Assembly (NCBI RefSeq): GCF_010015445.1
Contig: NC_053126.1
Location: 15,626,669-15,690,668, forward strand
Reading direction: 5' to 3'
Source: Perca fluviatilis
Lineage: Eukaryota; Chordata; Actinopteri; Perciformes; Percidae
Length of the DNA stretch: 64,000 nucleotides
The notes beneath the pieces were generated by a model. It saw only the letters and a list, made by a program, of their open reading frames with translations, did not search any database and was not told where the DNA came from. A program made the translations under genes and the position numbers. The number at the start of each line of letters is the position of its first letter. Position 1 is the stretch's first letter. Shown here piece after piece: positions 44,062 through 56,486 of the stretch.

Positions 44062-45793
44062 TCAAATGAGTCTTTCCTCTTTTGGTAACTTTAGTGCATC
44101 TGGTACTGCCACACCATGTGCACCAGACTGTTCCTCAGAACTGGGTCTATACGTCCCTTCAGTCTGTCTCTTCTTTTTCACCACGCAGAGGAGCCAGCCG
44201 AGAACAGCCAAGATTATGGCCAGAACACCCAGGGTGACTGTAGGGGCCACGATAGCTGCAATGTTGGGTCCCTGAAAATGGAAAATTACAGGACAGTGGT
44301 CAATCTAGTGACACTGGATACTTTCGAAAGTCAATTAGTGGTCATGATAAAGATTTTTTTACTCACAGCAGTGTTATTAGAACGTGTGTCACTTTCAAGC
44401 ATAGTATTATTCCCTGTGAAAAGAGATGAAACATAAGCACATTTCTCAAAATGTTACATTTTTCCATTAAGTACATGTAAACACAGTCACTGAAAAAACA
44501 ATCCATACAAAGATAAAGAAAGCCATACAGAGGGATATTTAAAATCTAGTTACATAATAATGTGCACAATGTCTTTGGTGTACTTACAAACTTTCCAATC
44601 CATCGTTTTATGAGTACATAACCTATTTGTACTACTTGTAGACGTTTGGTATCATTTCGGGCATTATTAGTGGGGTAACTTACAAGATACAAACGTGGGT
44701 CCATTAGCCCTTGTGCTAAGCTATTCAGCTGATAACGCTACTCTAGCTAACTCTCCCAATGTTCGACCCAGGTGAAAAAAGCTTCTGGGGGGGTGTTTGG
44801 CTCGAGGTCATGGTGCAAAGGACCCTAGGGTGAGTTACTCCGAAAATCACTTTAAGTGAGGTGTGACTGTCCACTTATAACTAATGGCCGAACGATCAAT
44901 GCCCATAAGACAAACTTTTTTAGTTAAGAAACTAACAGGAGGCAGATCTAAACCTACTTTAAAGTAAAACCTCTATTTTACACAAGTAGAAAAAGAGGAA
45001 GCAACAGCAGAAGTTGCTTTTAGCCTTATGCACACTTTGAAGGTAACAAACACAAAACACAGCATACCAGTCATCCCGCCAGCCATGTGATTACTCAGTG
45101 ACATCGCAAAACTACTTAGTAACTTGACCAAGACTGTGTATGAGGAGGAGGAGAAGCTCAGGAATGCAGTGTAGTGCAGCTATACAGTCTGATACTGAGT
45201 CAAACGACACAGTTGTTTGAAATATGGAGAAAAAACATAAATCTATTGCTGTTTTGTTTGTTCGTTTTGAGCGTAACAGAGGTACTGAACATCATTTTAT
45301 TAAGAATGTTTTGTTTTGGAAACTTAAACCCCCACCCATACCATTTTCTGAGTCAATCATTCACTACGGCAAATAGTAAACTTTGCAGGGACACGAGTAC
45401 AACTTGATAACAAGAAGAAGGGGTTACAAAAGGGAGCTGAATGTATTGTGAAATTGAATTCTTTTGATAAGATAAACGTGGATGTAAATATACCTCTTTC
45501 TCATATGACAGAGTGTGTTTCTTTTTTCTTATTCTTTTCTTAATTCACTGTTCTTACAACATGCTGACAAGCCCGTGCATGTTTCAGATTTGCTCTGTAT
45601 CATTGCAGGATATAATGGTGTGTATGTGGGTGTGTGTAGGCGTGGTGAGAAGTATGTTTTATTTGTGTGGGAGTGTTGAGGATGAAGGGATGGTTACTGA
45701 CTCACCCCACACAGGCTTATTGCTCAGTGCAAGAAGAAGAACACTCCTGACCACAACTCCAGGCATGGCCAGCACATCCGGACACACTGCCAT
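44062..45793 (-). CDS. crb3: Crumbs homolog 3 (apical polarity protein)
   Basis: Three coding exons on the minus strand: 45793-45706, 44413-44367 and 44271-44062. They join in frame to 114 aa (human CRB3 is about 120). Crb3 is a small type I membrane protein of the apical/tight-junction Crumbs-PALS1-PATJ complex. The signal peptide is about 1-24. The very short ectodomain has N-glycosylation sequons at Asn31 and Asn42. The TM segment is about 52-76. The tail carries the FERM-binding motif KRQTEGTYRPSSEEQ (79-93) and the C-terminal PDZ ligand ERLI (111-114), both diagnostic. A second in-frame Met10 could be the real start; Met1 or Met10 both leave a signal peptide. A 5' UTR exon probably lies further right, for example ending at the CAAG|GTGAGC donor near 46274, but this is unproven. 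Intron 1 contains a dispersed repeat (44640-44870). Confidence 0.9.
44640..44870 (-). repeat. Dispersed repeat in crb3 intron 1
   Basis: Words such as CAAAGGACCCTAGGGTGAGT and a G-rich GGGGGGGTG run match my memory of a common teleost interspersed repeat. The class was not determined. Confidence 0.4.
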
Positions 45794-48500
45794 CTCTACC
45801 CGTGACCAGCAGGGCAAAGGGAGAGCAGACTGGGACTTTGGGGCATTAGCTTGGGTCCATTTCATTAGGGCCAACATTCACAGTGTGGATTTATCGCCCA
45901 TCTTGAACAGCCAAAGACACGTTATTTCCAGTGATGTAAAGACAAATGTCCTTTTTTTGACACAGAAACACCATACAAATACTGAGTCACACATTCAGCC
46001 TGCTGTTGAATCACCATAAACCTGCAATGACCACAGGAAAACAATAGACTATTAATAGCATATGTATTAAAAACTGAATACAGCTTTAATGTTCAACCCC
46101 TTCTCATTTGCAGCAATATTGTTATATTTACTACTTATAAAGAAGACAATGTGTTGGGTAAAGTTAATTTCCCATAAACTCTGTAGGAAAACATACCATT
46201 GATCCGGCTGTTTTCAGGTGATCGCAGCAAAACGGGAAACATCGAACAGGTTGATTCTCGCTTCCGGCTCACCTTGTCAAAAATGAAACCGCAACAAAGG
46301 ATTTAATCCAATGAAAATAACAGTTAGGCTAACGTCTCAAGACAAAAACCGTGCTTCTGAAATACTTCTGAATGGGTCCAATACCAGACTACCTAGACTA
46401 CCAGTCGGTGTTTTATGTAAAGCAGTTTTTTCGTCTACTCTTCAAATCGCCATTGGTCACATGGTTGAGTTTCGTGTTACATTACCTGAGCGCAGTTATC
46501 CACCTGCAGCAGAGAGGACAGATACTCCTTTGTATAAGGTCGGAGAAAAAAACGCAGTTTACTGAAGCAGAGCAGACCCGATCCCCTCTGTTGCCATATA
46601 AAAACCTCCTCAAAATACACTACTAGGCTATATAAAGGATTACTTTAATCACATTCGTGTCACAGTATGCCTATTTACCTCCTGATACTTGAATTAAGAT
46701 GAACTTTTCTTGTATGATGCCAGGTTGCTGTCACTTGCTCCAACCTGCTGGAGTGGCAATGTTTAACTGTACTACCCTCCCCTCCCCGCACAGCTCCTAC
46801 CTAGAAGAACCTGGCTGATGGTGGTGACATGAAACAGCGCCTCCGTCAGGTTTTATGTTACCCAACATGAAAAAGCATATCAACATTCCTGAGATATTTT
46901 AAGGATGAATTCGGCGGCCAGCTGGTCCAATGGGCTCTAATCCTCACCTAATCTCCCATTCTCAGACTCAGAGGGGCAAAGAAAATGTAGGCTGCTTCAG
47001 GCCTAATCTGTGGTGGTCAAACAGTTTTGATTTGGACAGTGTGTGAGAGCAGTGAGGCGTTTTTGAAAAGCAGAGAACTGCTGTGGAAAATCACTCTTAT
47101 ATTACAGCAGTGAGTCAGTCTGAGGAAATGCCATACCATTTTTGTGTTTGTTTTTGTTTTTACGGTTTTATACAGTTGACCGGACCGGCCTATTTATTAT
47201 TTTATTCACTAATTACAATTTTCTTTGTTATTAACAGTATTCTATTTATGAGAGTAGGTTATGAGTCATGCAGAAAAAGTCACCTAATTACATAACCTTT
47301 GTGTTGAAAAAGTGATGGTGTAACCTACACTATATTAATGCATGCGAAATGTGGTGGTGAGTGGTGGTAATATTGAGACTAGCCTGCTGAATTACAGGCT
47401 ATATTAAAATCATAGAATATCTGGTCATCGAATTCAATGACAATTCATTCAATTAAAACATGGAAATACTATTTAATTGCAAATAAGGCATGCCAACCCA
47501 TGATCAATATTCTTTAATGTAGAAAAGCTATGAACAACTTGTAGGCCTCTATCTTGTCATATTTTCGTTTTACATGAACCAGTTTCCATGTAAAACCAAT
47601 AAAATTTTAGTCATATGTTTGTCTTTCTTCTTCCTGGTAGGCCTACATGATTGTCCTCTCAGTTACACTAGAAAAAAAAAGCCTGTATCAGTCAGTTGTC
47701 CCATATACTGCAGGCATATGATTTACAAAAGGTGTGGAAACATCACATGTAATAGTCTTTGCATTTTTTTTTGGTTCATTAAAGATTTGTTTCAAGGATA
47801 ATTCCCAAGGTTGTATTGTGACATTGTTGTATTTGATTGCATTAGGATATCATTTATGTTACTGTACCTCCCAACCCAAGGTAATTATGTTTAACTGTTC
47901 GTAACCAAAACAGTAGCAACATACTTGCAACATATGGACTGACTTGAGACAGATCAAAGGTTTATGCCAATACAATACACCTTCCAACCCGATTTAGTAC
48001 TTTGGCCAGTCAGGAAAAGAATTATCTGTTTCTGGTTAAAAATAATGTCAATAAAAAATGTAAGCAATGTGCAATTAGATTTTGTAAGCTCACGTTTTTT
48101 TGCACATGTTATACATAGCCTACTGTGAACTTTTGCAGATCCCCTGATAAATATTTCTGCACACCCTGCACTAAACCCTACAGCCTTCATCCTTTCCCTT
48201 TCTAAAACAGTTGCATTGTACAAATTTGTTTTAGTTATAGTGTCTTTTTACATACTTTTTATTGCAATATATCTATTTTGTATATATGTTCTTGACTCTA
48301 GCAGTCATTTGCTTTATTGTATCCTTTTTTATATATATTTTTTGTATGTACCGGGGCAAATTCCTTGCAAGTGCAAACTCACTTTGGTAATAAATCTGAT
48401 GTTGATTCTGATATACCGTGCCACTAGGGGGCGATTGAGGCACTTTGCCTTTCCTTTGATGGAAGCGGCTCCTCTTACGCGCACGTACCGCTTGCCGTAG
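45794..48500. other. Intergenic DNA between crb3 and asf1b
   Basis: Divergent arrangement: crb3 reads left, asf1b reads right. Short hydrophobic or low-complexity frames are seen but no exon is supported. A LINE-like 3' tail lies at 48230-48412. Confidence 0.5.
48230..48412 (+). repeat. LINE-type 3' tail
   Basis: T-rich body, then GGGGCAAATTCCTTGCAAGT, AATAAATCTGAT and a short TGATTC-type tail. I recall this ending from CR1/L2-like or Rex-like teleost retroposons. Heavily 5'-truncated, no coding sequence. Confidence 0.5.
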
Positions 48501-48504
48501 GCGC

Positions 48505-48798
48505 GGTGGAGGACAGTGGAAGCGGCGGGAGAGCGTTATTAGCATATCTCTCCTCAAATTTAATAACCGCTAACGTTAACGTTAGTTAAACATTGATTAA
48601 GTTAGTAGTGCGCATTTAGTCGTATCATTAGGGCTTAAGTTTGTTTAAACCAAAGGTGTTTGGCAGATAAGGATAATACTGGCGACTCTGTTACCGCTTG
48701 TGTCGTTGTAGCGTTGTTTTTTTTAAGCATTCCCCGGGAATCTGATTTTGAACGTTTGTTTTTGGTTAGCTAGCCCGTTTAGCGCTGCACCAACAACA
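48505..48798 (+). promoter_or_regulatory. asf1b promoter and 5' UTR region
   Basis: GC-rich, TATA-less stretch before the ASF1B start codon. GCGGCGGGAGA (about 48522-48532) resembles an E2F site, and TTTGAA near 48745 resembles a CHR element. ASF1B is an S-phase gene under E2F/DREAM control in mammals, so these are sensible candidates. The calls are motif matches only. Confidence 0.35.
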
Positions 48799-49310
48799 AT
48801 GGCGAAGGTACAGGTGTTAAATGTGGCTGTCCTAGATAACCCGAGTCCCTTCGGAAACCCTTTTCAGTTTGAAATAACGTTTGAATGTATGGAGGACCTT
48901 CCCGAAGGTAGGTGCCATCGCAAAAAGCTGTCATATTGTGTGTCCGAAGCCAAAGCTTGAGCCTGTTGCTAACGTTAGGTTAATTCTGTCAGTAACGTTA
49001 CTAGAGTTTGCTAACAGCTAACGCTAGGTTAGCTACAGTAGCTAACTTAAGTCAGAAAGATACATTTATGAAAGGTAACATGACGTTACAAGGAAATAGC
49101 AAAGTAACGTTACAAAGCTTGACTGAATAAGTTCTCTGTGGTGGACACATCTCTAGCTAATTTGTCTTGCATAGGTCAGATCCGTGAAACTTTATTTTTC
49201 GTTGGAATATTGAGTTTGCATTCCTCAAAACAATATAAACATATGCAAAACAACAAGCCTATATTGACAATGCATGCAAATGCATAGGTAAATTAAAATA
49301 GTAACGTTAC
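48571..49310. repeat. Clustered palindrome GTAACGTTAC / TAACGTTA
   Basis: The 10-bp palindrome GTAACGTTAC occurs three times (48992-49001, 49104-49113, 49301-49310), and TAACGTTA or close variants also occur near 48571, 48969 and 49081. All lie at the asf1b 5' end and first intron. A similar ATAACGTTACAC is found near 56283 before prkaca. Confidence 0.6.
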
Positions 49311-49546
49311 ATAACAAAAGTAAATATAATGTTACTTGAGGCAGGGCATTATCACCTTCCAGCAGTCAATGTAACCATGCTCATTTAGGTTTCTGCACAC
49401 AACCAAATATATCAATGTATCACACATAATTTGTATTTTGAGACCCTATCAGTAAATCTTTTTTAGCAGATCAAATAAATGAGTAAATAATACAGACCTA
49501 AAACATTCTGTCCTATTCAAAACACCAAATTGAGACAGAATGACAC

Positions 49547-49593
<47 letters not shown>

Positions 49594-52500
49594 AATAAAT
49601 AAAGGTGACATTTTTTATAGTTACACTGTAACTATAAAATGTCACTAAAGAGCTTGGGAGGATTGTAACTATGGACACAGCAGAGTTAAGTGTCTACTTT
49701 AGGGCTACAGCCAAACTACTTATTTTTTTTAAAGTCTACTTCTACAGCATGTAGTCCAAACATTACAGTATAATGTTACTGTATATATTGTTATTGGTAT
49801 ACCAGCAACTTTGCTGCATTCTTTATTTTCTTATTGTAGTATGTGGATTATTAGTCACGCATGAAATGGCTAATTTCTATTTGTATGTTACACAACAGTT
49901 TTGCACAGTAATACATTCCCTTACATTTTGATATCTCTGTAAATGTGACTGTATTTGAACACATTTCTGAATATCAAGCTATTGCTATGGAAAGTGAATG
50001 CAAAATCACATGAACTATGACTTTCAACAATGTGAAAATCAGAAAAGCATGTACTTAGTGGCTGTATTTGATAAGCTTTGTGGCGTTTAGTAATTTTACT
50101 AGATGAGTGAGAAATATAACAAAATAAGTTATCAATAATAATGATTATAATTGGCATTTTCCGTTCAACATCTAATTGGTTAATGGAATAATTGTTTCAG
50201 TTCATTCACTACACACTACTATAACTTTGTGTTTTTATTGTGAAAGATATCTTTATTTACTTTGTTTTGTTTTTTTAATAGATCTCGAATGGAAGATCAT
50301 CTATGTTGGCTCAGCAGAAAGTGAAGAGTATGACCAAGTCCTTGACTCCGTCTTGGTTGGTCCAGTACCTGCTGGGAGACATATGTTTGTGTTTCAGGTG
50401 TGTTTGGCTGGGGCAACCTACGGTAACTGAAAAAGTGCTTTGTGTTGCTTAGCCATATAGCATGCTGGGAACAGTAATTTCTAACTTGTTATTACACCTT
50501 TCAAAATTGGCAAGTGCATCCTCCTCCTTGCATCATGCTTCCTTGCCTTTAACATTTTGAGCATGGCCAGGTGACCAAAATGTAGCCCCCCCAATTGTTG
50601 TATATCATGTCACACTGTGGGTAGTTGTTTTTCTGCCATAATGGTGCATTCAGACCAAAAAAAGCGATCCAGCGATTTGCCACAGGGTTGTGCGGCGGGG
50701 GGAGTGTCAGTGAAACAGCCCATTTGTGTGATGTCCTGTTGTGTTCTTTAACTGTCCAATGTAGCACAAGTACACTTTATATTTCACAATTACTGTTTTC
50801 CATCAGATCGTTTCTCGACATTTCCGACCACACTTGAAGGCAGCTTTATTTCACAGGAGAGAGGGAAACAAAAGAGACGTGCGAGATATAGGGAGTGCTT
50901 TGTTGTTGCAGGAAACATTCAACTCTTACACAAACTCCCGGGCAGTTCAGTGCTTATGTTTCAGCTAACAAGTCTGAACTCCGTGCAGTGTGAATGAGGC
51001 CTAAACTGGATGGGATGCTTTATGTGAAGAAAGTGGCTACTAGAGCTCAATCGATAAATCAGCCGATATATCTATCTCTCTCTCTGTATTGGCATATGTC
51101 TACTGATAAACAACAAGAAATTAAAGTACAGAAATGCAAAAGATGTGATTTAAAACAGCATCCCAATTCTATAGTTTATCTATAGTGGCAAGTTTTTTAT
51201 TTTTTTTTATTTTTTCAGCTATAGTATAATGTCCAGTACATGTCTTGGTCGTAGTTGTTAAAAAAATCCACGGTAACCTTATGACATTTTTTTATATATG
51301 TTATTTGTTGTCTAACGAAAATGGACAGTGGCCGATATACCATTATTTAAAACTCTCAAAGATCAATATCGGACTTGGCTTCAATAAACCTTTATCAGTC
51401 CTGCTAAAGTAGCTACTCAACATATGATTATAATAAACTGACACAATGTGGACATTAAAACCTCAGCAAATAGGATTTCTTCAAAAGCAGTTTCAGTTCA
51501 GCAAAAAGTACTCATAATTCTCTTTGTTCGTAGCATACTAACAGAGGCCGGCTTCAGCAGTCTCTTGTTCTACATGCTCAGCAGGATCATCTCAAGTCTG
51601 TTTGGGGCTAAACAGGCTCATTAACTAGAAACCTTTTATTGTGGAGCATCAGTTAGACATTATAAAAGGGTCTTAAATGTGACGTAAATGCATTTGCCTC
51701 AACTATATTTATAATTGTTATTAAATATCAGCAAATATCAATTTCAAGTGGTGTGCATTCGTTGAAAAAAAAAAAAAAACTTTGTTTCAACTATATGGCA
51801 TTTTAACTACTGGCTTAAGTTTTATGCACTTGTCATACACATATCACATTTACATCTATAAGTAATCAGCATACTGAACCTTTATTTGCATTATGTTCTA
51901 CTTGTTGATTTCACTGCATTATCTGTAACTATTGATTCATCTATAACAGTCCTTCCAGAAAAAAGTTTTTTTTTGTGATTGTTGAGGGCAAAAATCCTTG
52001 ATTATGCGGCACGTTTTCTTAAAAAATGCGATGGAATATGTGGGATATTTATGCAATTTTATGCGATGAAATTGCGGGAACTTGCAAAAACTGCGGTTTG
52101 ATGAAAAAGAGAAAAAAAAAAGTGATTCCCAACACCCTGCTTTTCGATATCGTTCCCATGGCAACGTTTGGCTGATTATGCATTGAATTATGCGATCGCA
52201 TAATCGCGTTTTTCTGGAGGGACTGCTATAAGCGATATATAGCAGTACTATAAGGCCTTTTAAATAAACCATGTTATAATCCATTAATAGACAAATTTTT
52301 TACAAGCCTTTATCTTTCATACGAACTGATTTTGATTAATCCTGTTATAGTCTCGCTTGACAGCACTGCAGAGTCAGGTCTGGCCCCTCCACACATATAC
52401 TCCTGGATAGAAGATAAAAAATGGTCTGGGTTGTTTGCATTTCTTTAAACCAATCACAATCATCTTGGGTGGCACTAAGCTCCGGTCGCAGCAACGGAAG

Positions 52501-54438
52501 ATCTTCTTCAAATTGGTCTCAGAAGGGAAAAATGCCACATACAATACTAAATGACGTTAACCGTTCACACAACACAGTAACCTGAGCTCGATAAATTAGC
52601 TGGATAGATGGTTAAGCGCAATTTGCTCCTACCAGTGTATCGGCGTGTGTATTTTTTTTACATAGCAAATCCCCGCCAACCGGTCCCAGTTAGATAGGAA
52701 ATGTTGTAAACATATTCTTTGTACATTCTTACAATCATTCCCTGAAAGAACCAAGCATGCCTGCTTTGTTGTACAATCCAAATAATCTTCAAAACTTAGC
52801 GTGTAGCTTGCTAAGTTTTTTTGTTGTTTTCCGAAACTACCGGAGTTTTGCAATGCGAGTGACATCTGGTGGAATATCCGGCTGCGCTGGATGTTCCAGC
52901 AATTATCCGCTAAATGTCGTCGATCCTGACTAATCTTATCCCAACATTGGTGCCATAATCCCCATTTGACCAGATAGACAGACAGTTTAAATTCTGGAAA
53001 TATATACAAAAAGTTGCTTTATATGTCCACACATCTAAGGGTTGTGTTTCTTTTAACAGGCTGATGCCCCAAACACTGGATTGATTCCTGAAAGTGATGC
53101 TGTTGGTGTGACTGTAGTGCTGATTACCTGCACGTACCGTGGCCAGGAGTTCATTCGCATTGGTTACTATGTGAACAATGAATACACAGAACCCGAGCTT
53201 CGTGAAAATCCACCGATCAAGCCAGACTACACCCAGGTCAGGCTAAAAGTTGATTTCTAGATAATCTGAGTTCTGATATCAGTGTTACTGCCTAATGCTT
53301 ATTTCACTGTTTTTAAATAAAACTTTTGGATAATGATATTTCATGAGCTTTAATGTATATTGTTCTTTCTGGTTGAAGACGAGTTTTTAAGGAATTTGTC
53401 AATAAAAAGTCAACCCAAAAATAGACCTTACAGACATTAGGCGAAAGACATACACTACACAACCCTAAGAACATGCTTTTTGTTGTATTAATCGTTAAAA
53501 TAGCAAAATCAATCAAGCTAAAGGTTTTTATCAAACCGCATGGTGTACTAATACTTTGCAGAATTGAAGCTTTTTCTTTCTGTTGAGCCTGCACTTTGGA
53601 ACACATTATTTGATCCTTCAAAAATTACTAGTAATCCTATCAAATTCCCTTGGTTATATAACTAGTTCAGCAGAAATGTTACTTCTCTGTGAACAGTGTT
53701 TCAGATAGTAACTTCAGTAATAAGCCATTGTGAGTTTTGCTGTAATGAAAAAGGATTTTGTTTGTAACTTTTCACTCACAGTAGCCATGTTGTAGTTTAA
53801 TTTAGCTTATTATATAGTTGTTTATTTGATTAATTGTTGAATGAATGCCATTTGGCACTGTTGTAACATTCTTATCTACAGGGTTCACATTTTCTTGCCC
53901 TAAACATAGCTGGCAATTGGAGTGGGATGTATTGCTTACTAGATAGTAGCAATATGCACATTAGCAAAAATCAGCTGCAGTGGAGAAAGGTTTTCGAACG
54001 TGTTCAGAGTGTTTACATTTAGGTTGTAAAATATGTATACACTATGCAGACATTTCATGTTTATCTTAGTCACACCAGTAATGTGTAATTACTTTACTGT
54101 TGCTGGTGACCAAGTTTAGGCCAAGTTAAATTGTCTAAAATCTCATCAGATTTGTGTCAGTTACACTTAAAAGCCACATTAATATTCTGAAGTAATGGAA
54201 ATATATGTACAAAGTATTTATATATATTCCTGCCTTCCTTTTTCAGTTACAGAGAAATATTCTCGCATCAAACCCACGTGTGACCAGATTCCATATAAAC
54301 TGGGAAGGCAGCGCAGAGCGAATGGAAGACTGTGAAAATGTGGATCCCACGTCAAACTCCAAGCTCCCTCCATCCTGTCTCCCAGGAAAGGCCCCACCCT
54401 TAGGGATACTTCCAGATAACTCTATGGACTGCTTATAG
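48799..54438 (+). CDS. asf1b: Histone chaperone ASF1B
   Basis: Four exons: 48799-48907, 50282-50397, 53060-53236 and 54247-54438. They join in frame to 197 aa (vertebrate ASF1 about 202-204). ASF1 binds an H3-H4 dimer and passes it to CAF-1 or HIRA during nucleosome assembly. The immunoglobulin-like core of about 155 residues is intact ([58 protein letters not shown]), including Val94 of the H3-contact surface. The divergent tail ends LPDNSMDCL, close to the ASF1B ending (LPENSMDCI) and unlike the longer Ser-rich ASF1A tail, so this is the B paralog. The downstream neighbour prkaca agrees with human ASF1B-PRKACA synteny. One odd feature is PFGNPF where vertebrate proteins have PFYNPF or PFHSPF. 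Confidence 0.95.
49553..49586 (+). repeat. (TA)n microsatellite
   Basis: About 34 bp of alternating TA in asf1b intron 1. Confidence 0.95.
50642..51002. mobile_element. Possible MITE in asf1b intron 2
   Basis: GGTGCATTCAGACC at the left is mirrored by the complement of GGCCTCATTCACACTG at the right, an imperfect 15-bp TIR. I recall a common teleost non-autonomous element with GTGCATTCACACC ends. No clean target-site duplication was found. Confidence 0.4.
51040..51415. repeat. Possible MITE with GATAT-rich ends
   Basis: Left CTACTAGAGCTCAATCGATA and right AGTCCTGCTAAAGTAG are weakly inverted, and the interior carries several CCGATAT/ATATCGG words. Strongly decayed; boundaries uncertain. Confidence 0.35.
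51947..52225. mobile_element. MITE, 279 bp, with perfect 6-bp target-site duplication
   Basis: Ends CAGTCCTTCCAGAAAAA and the complement of CAGTCCCTCCAGAAAAA form a clear TIR. The hexamer CTATAA flanks both ends exactly (51941-51946 and 52226-52231). The interior is rich in TGCGAT/ATCGCA and holds a self-complementary ATGCGATCGCAT core near 52191. No transposase. Confidence 0.75.
52340..52560. repeat. Dispersed teleost repeat in asf1b intron 2
   Basis: Contains words I recall from a common teleost repeat (tctttaaaccaatcacaatc, tcttgggtggcactaagc). Its full extent, possibly to about 53000, cannot be set without a search. Confidence 0.4.
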
Positions 54439-54978
54439 AGACGACCCAAGCACAAGCAACAAAGGTGATGGAGAATGCCTGTGGACATTATAGTGGATGT
54501 ACAGACATCTTTGCCTTACAGCTGCCCTTATTTACCTGAAGATTGTCAAAAATGAACTCTCATCTTGGGCTTCAGATGACTGTTTGTTTCAAGGAAGATT
54601 ATGAACATCTCACTGGTATAATCATTACTTACAGATGGGGATTTCCTTGCCATGATGTTGAAAGCAATATTGAAGTAGTTTAACTCATGGGAGGGGGGAA
54701 AGGTAACTGAAATAATGCAGCTGAACTGAAACAGCACAGAAAACTGATGTATGATTCACCTTCCTTCCTTTTGTTGGTGCAGAAGTAATTTGTACCCATT
54801 TAAGAGGATTTCAGCACTGTAGCAATAGGCAACTAAATTGAAATATGTTGCTGTACAGAAATTTGATAATCTGCCATTATATTTGTGTTGAAATGTATTT
54901 AGCACTTAAACCTTTTCCCACAGTTTCGGATGAGCTACATCACTTTCTTCGTTATTTTGTTTGCAACTTTTTGTTCCG

Positions 54979-54984
54979 AATAAA
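54979..54984 (+). terminator. Poly-A signal of asf1b
   Basis: AATAAA about 540 bp after the stop codon. An ordinary 3' UTR lies between. Confidence 0.75.
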
Positions 54985-56440
54985 AACAAAACAAAAACAT
55001 TGTATTTGTTAAGATCTGTGTATGAAAGTTTCTGTGATAGTGAAAACTATGTTCCTTCTTATATACTAATCTTATATTCTTTACTTTTTGCAATTTTGAT
55101 TACAGAAGCAGGAAAGCAAAATATAAACCACGTTTAATGCATCCTTGATGAAAACGTGTTTTCACACTTGTTCTTGTTAAAAATGTACAAACTGGTATTT
55201 TTCATTATAAGGTTAAACACAACAGAGTGCCAACTCTGTAGCACAAATACCACTGTATGTATCCTCTTGTATTTTCACATTTTACTAAAAATAACCTGTG
55301 TTAACGTCATACCCAATCACAGATCAGTCGTTAAAGGGGTGGCTAGGCTACAGAACTGATACTGATACTGCTCTGCAAATAGGATTATGATTGCAAGATG
55401 CGACAGCGTGTGATTTGTGTCCTGCACTAAACTCAGTCTGATAAATACAAGCAGCTGATATTTTAAAGTAAAATGCAAAAATATACAGTTACAAATGTAC
55501 AGTTACAGTTATGAGCGTATTGGCTACTAGAAAGTCCGGGAGGCGGGACTAAATAATTTGACAGACGAATCGCATCAACGCAATGATTGGATGAATTGAT
55601 TCTTATCCAGTCAGCACTTGAAATGCGACTTCTGTCACGTTTAGTATGTCTGTTGTAGCCAATCAGAGCGAGTCAGAGGCGGGACTCGGTGGATGGATGA
55701 CTGGAGTTTCCCTTGCGGTCTGAAGATTAATGGAAGGGGTCTGTTGATCTTAGGAATCGACTGTCAGATGGTCGGTCCCAGGAAACCATTGCACTTGATG
55801 CCTGGTTTAGAAACGAATAGAGAGAGATCGATTTGAAATAACCATCAGCGGCAAAAACGAATAACCTGGACACCACTTTTGTTATCTAGGTCTCAACTGA
55901 AAAGGCCTTCCTACACAGATAGCACCTGGTTAGTTCAGGCCAGGATACGACTGAGAGGGACGCTAAAAGCTAACGCTAGCTTGCTCGTTAGATTGACGGA
56001 AAAACAGCTTTCGACGACCTGTCTAATGCTCCGGACTGGATTTTGGGAAAATCAAACCTACTCTGGAAATACAGGACAACCGAGTTCCATCTTGATTTGC
56101 CGGTGCTCGCTTGGAAAATTGACGAGCTAACATTACAAAGCTAACATCTACTGGTCATCTCTGCAAGAGTTAGCTAGCGTGCTAGCCTAGCTAACCAAAG
56201 CGTTAGTGTTAGCTGCAGACTTGGATATACACGCTTGGTTGGAGTTATCCGAACTCCCTAAGGAGAGGTGTTGGAGGAAACATAACGTTACACACGGTAG
56301 TCAATAATGATAGCTGCTAGCTAGTAGCTAGCTGTCAGCGTCATTGAGACCAGCGACTGCGTTAGCGGTGTAGCATCACTCAACGACTTGTAAAGGAAAA
56401 CTCAGTCCGAGCCCAGGTACTCCACCATCAGCCTGCCATC
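54985..56440 (+). promoter_or_regulatory. asf1b-prkaca intergenic DNA, prkaca promoter and 5' UTR
   Basis: From about 55600 the sequence becomes GC-richer, with two CCAAT-type contexts (AGCCAATCAGAGCG near 55656-55669; ATTGG near 55587) and many GCTAGC/GCTAAC words up to 56340. This fits a TATA-less promoter and 5' UTR ahead of the prkaca start codon. An 83-codon upstream frame (55879-56130) has no recognisable features and is taken as UTR. Confidence 0.4.
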
Positions 56441-56486
56441 ATGGGCAACACGCCCACCGCAAAGAAGGGCAATGAGATGGAAAGCG
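56441..56486 (+). CDS. prkaca: PKA catalytic subunit alpha, canonical exon 1 (partial gene)
   Basis: 46-bp exon encoding MGNTPTAKKGNEMES plus one G, then a GTGAGT donor. It matches the mammalian Calpha1 first exon (MGNAAAAKKGSEQES) in length, sequence and phase; the G plus TG of exon 2 would give Val. MGN provides the N-myristoylated Gly. The kinase phosphorylates RRxS/T substrates after cAMP releases the regulatory subunit. No exon 2 (VKEFLAKAKEDF...) is seen before the window ends, so intron 1 exceeds 7.5 kb and the rest lies to the right. asf1b lies immediately upstream on the same strand, as in human. Confidence 0.88.

Noticed and set aside
55879..56130. 83-codon frame upstream of prkaca as a gene
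   Set aside because: It lies in the GCTAGC-rich 5' flank or UTR of prkaca and has no recognisable features.
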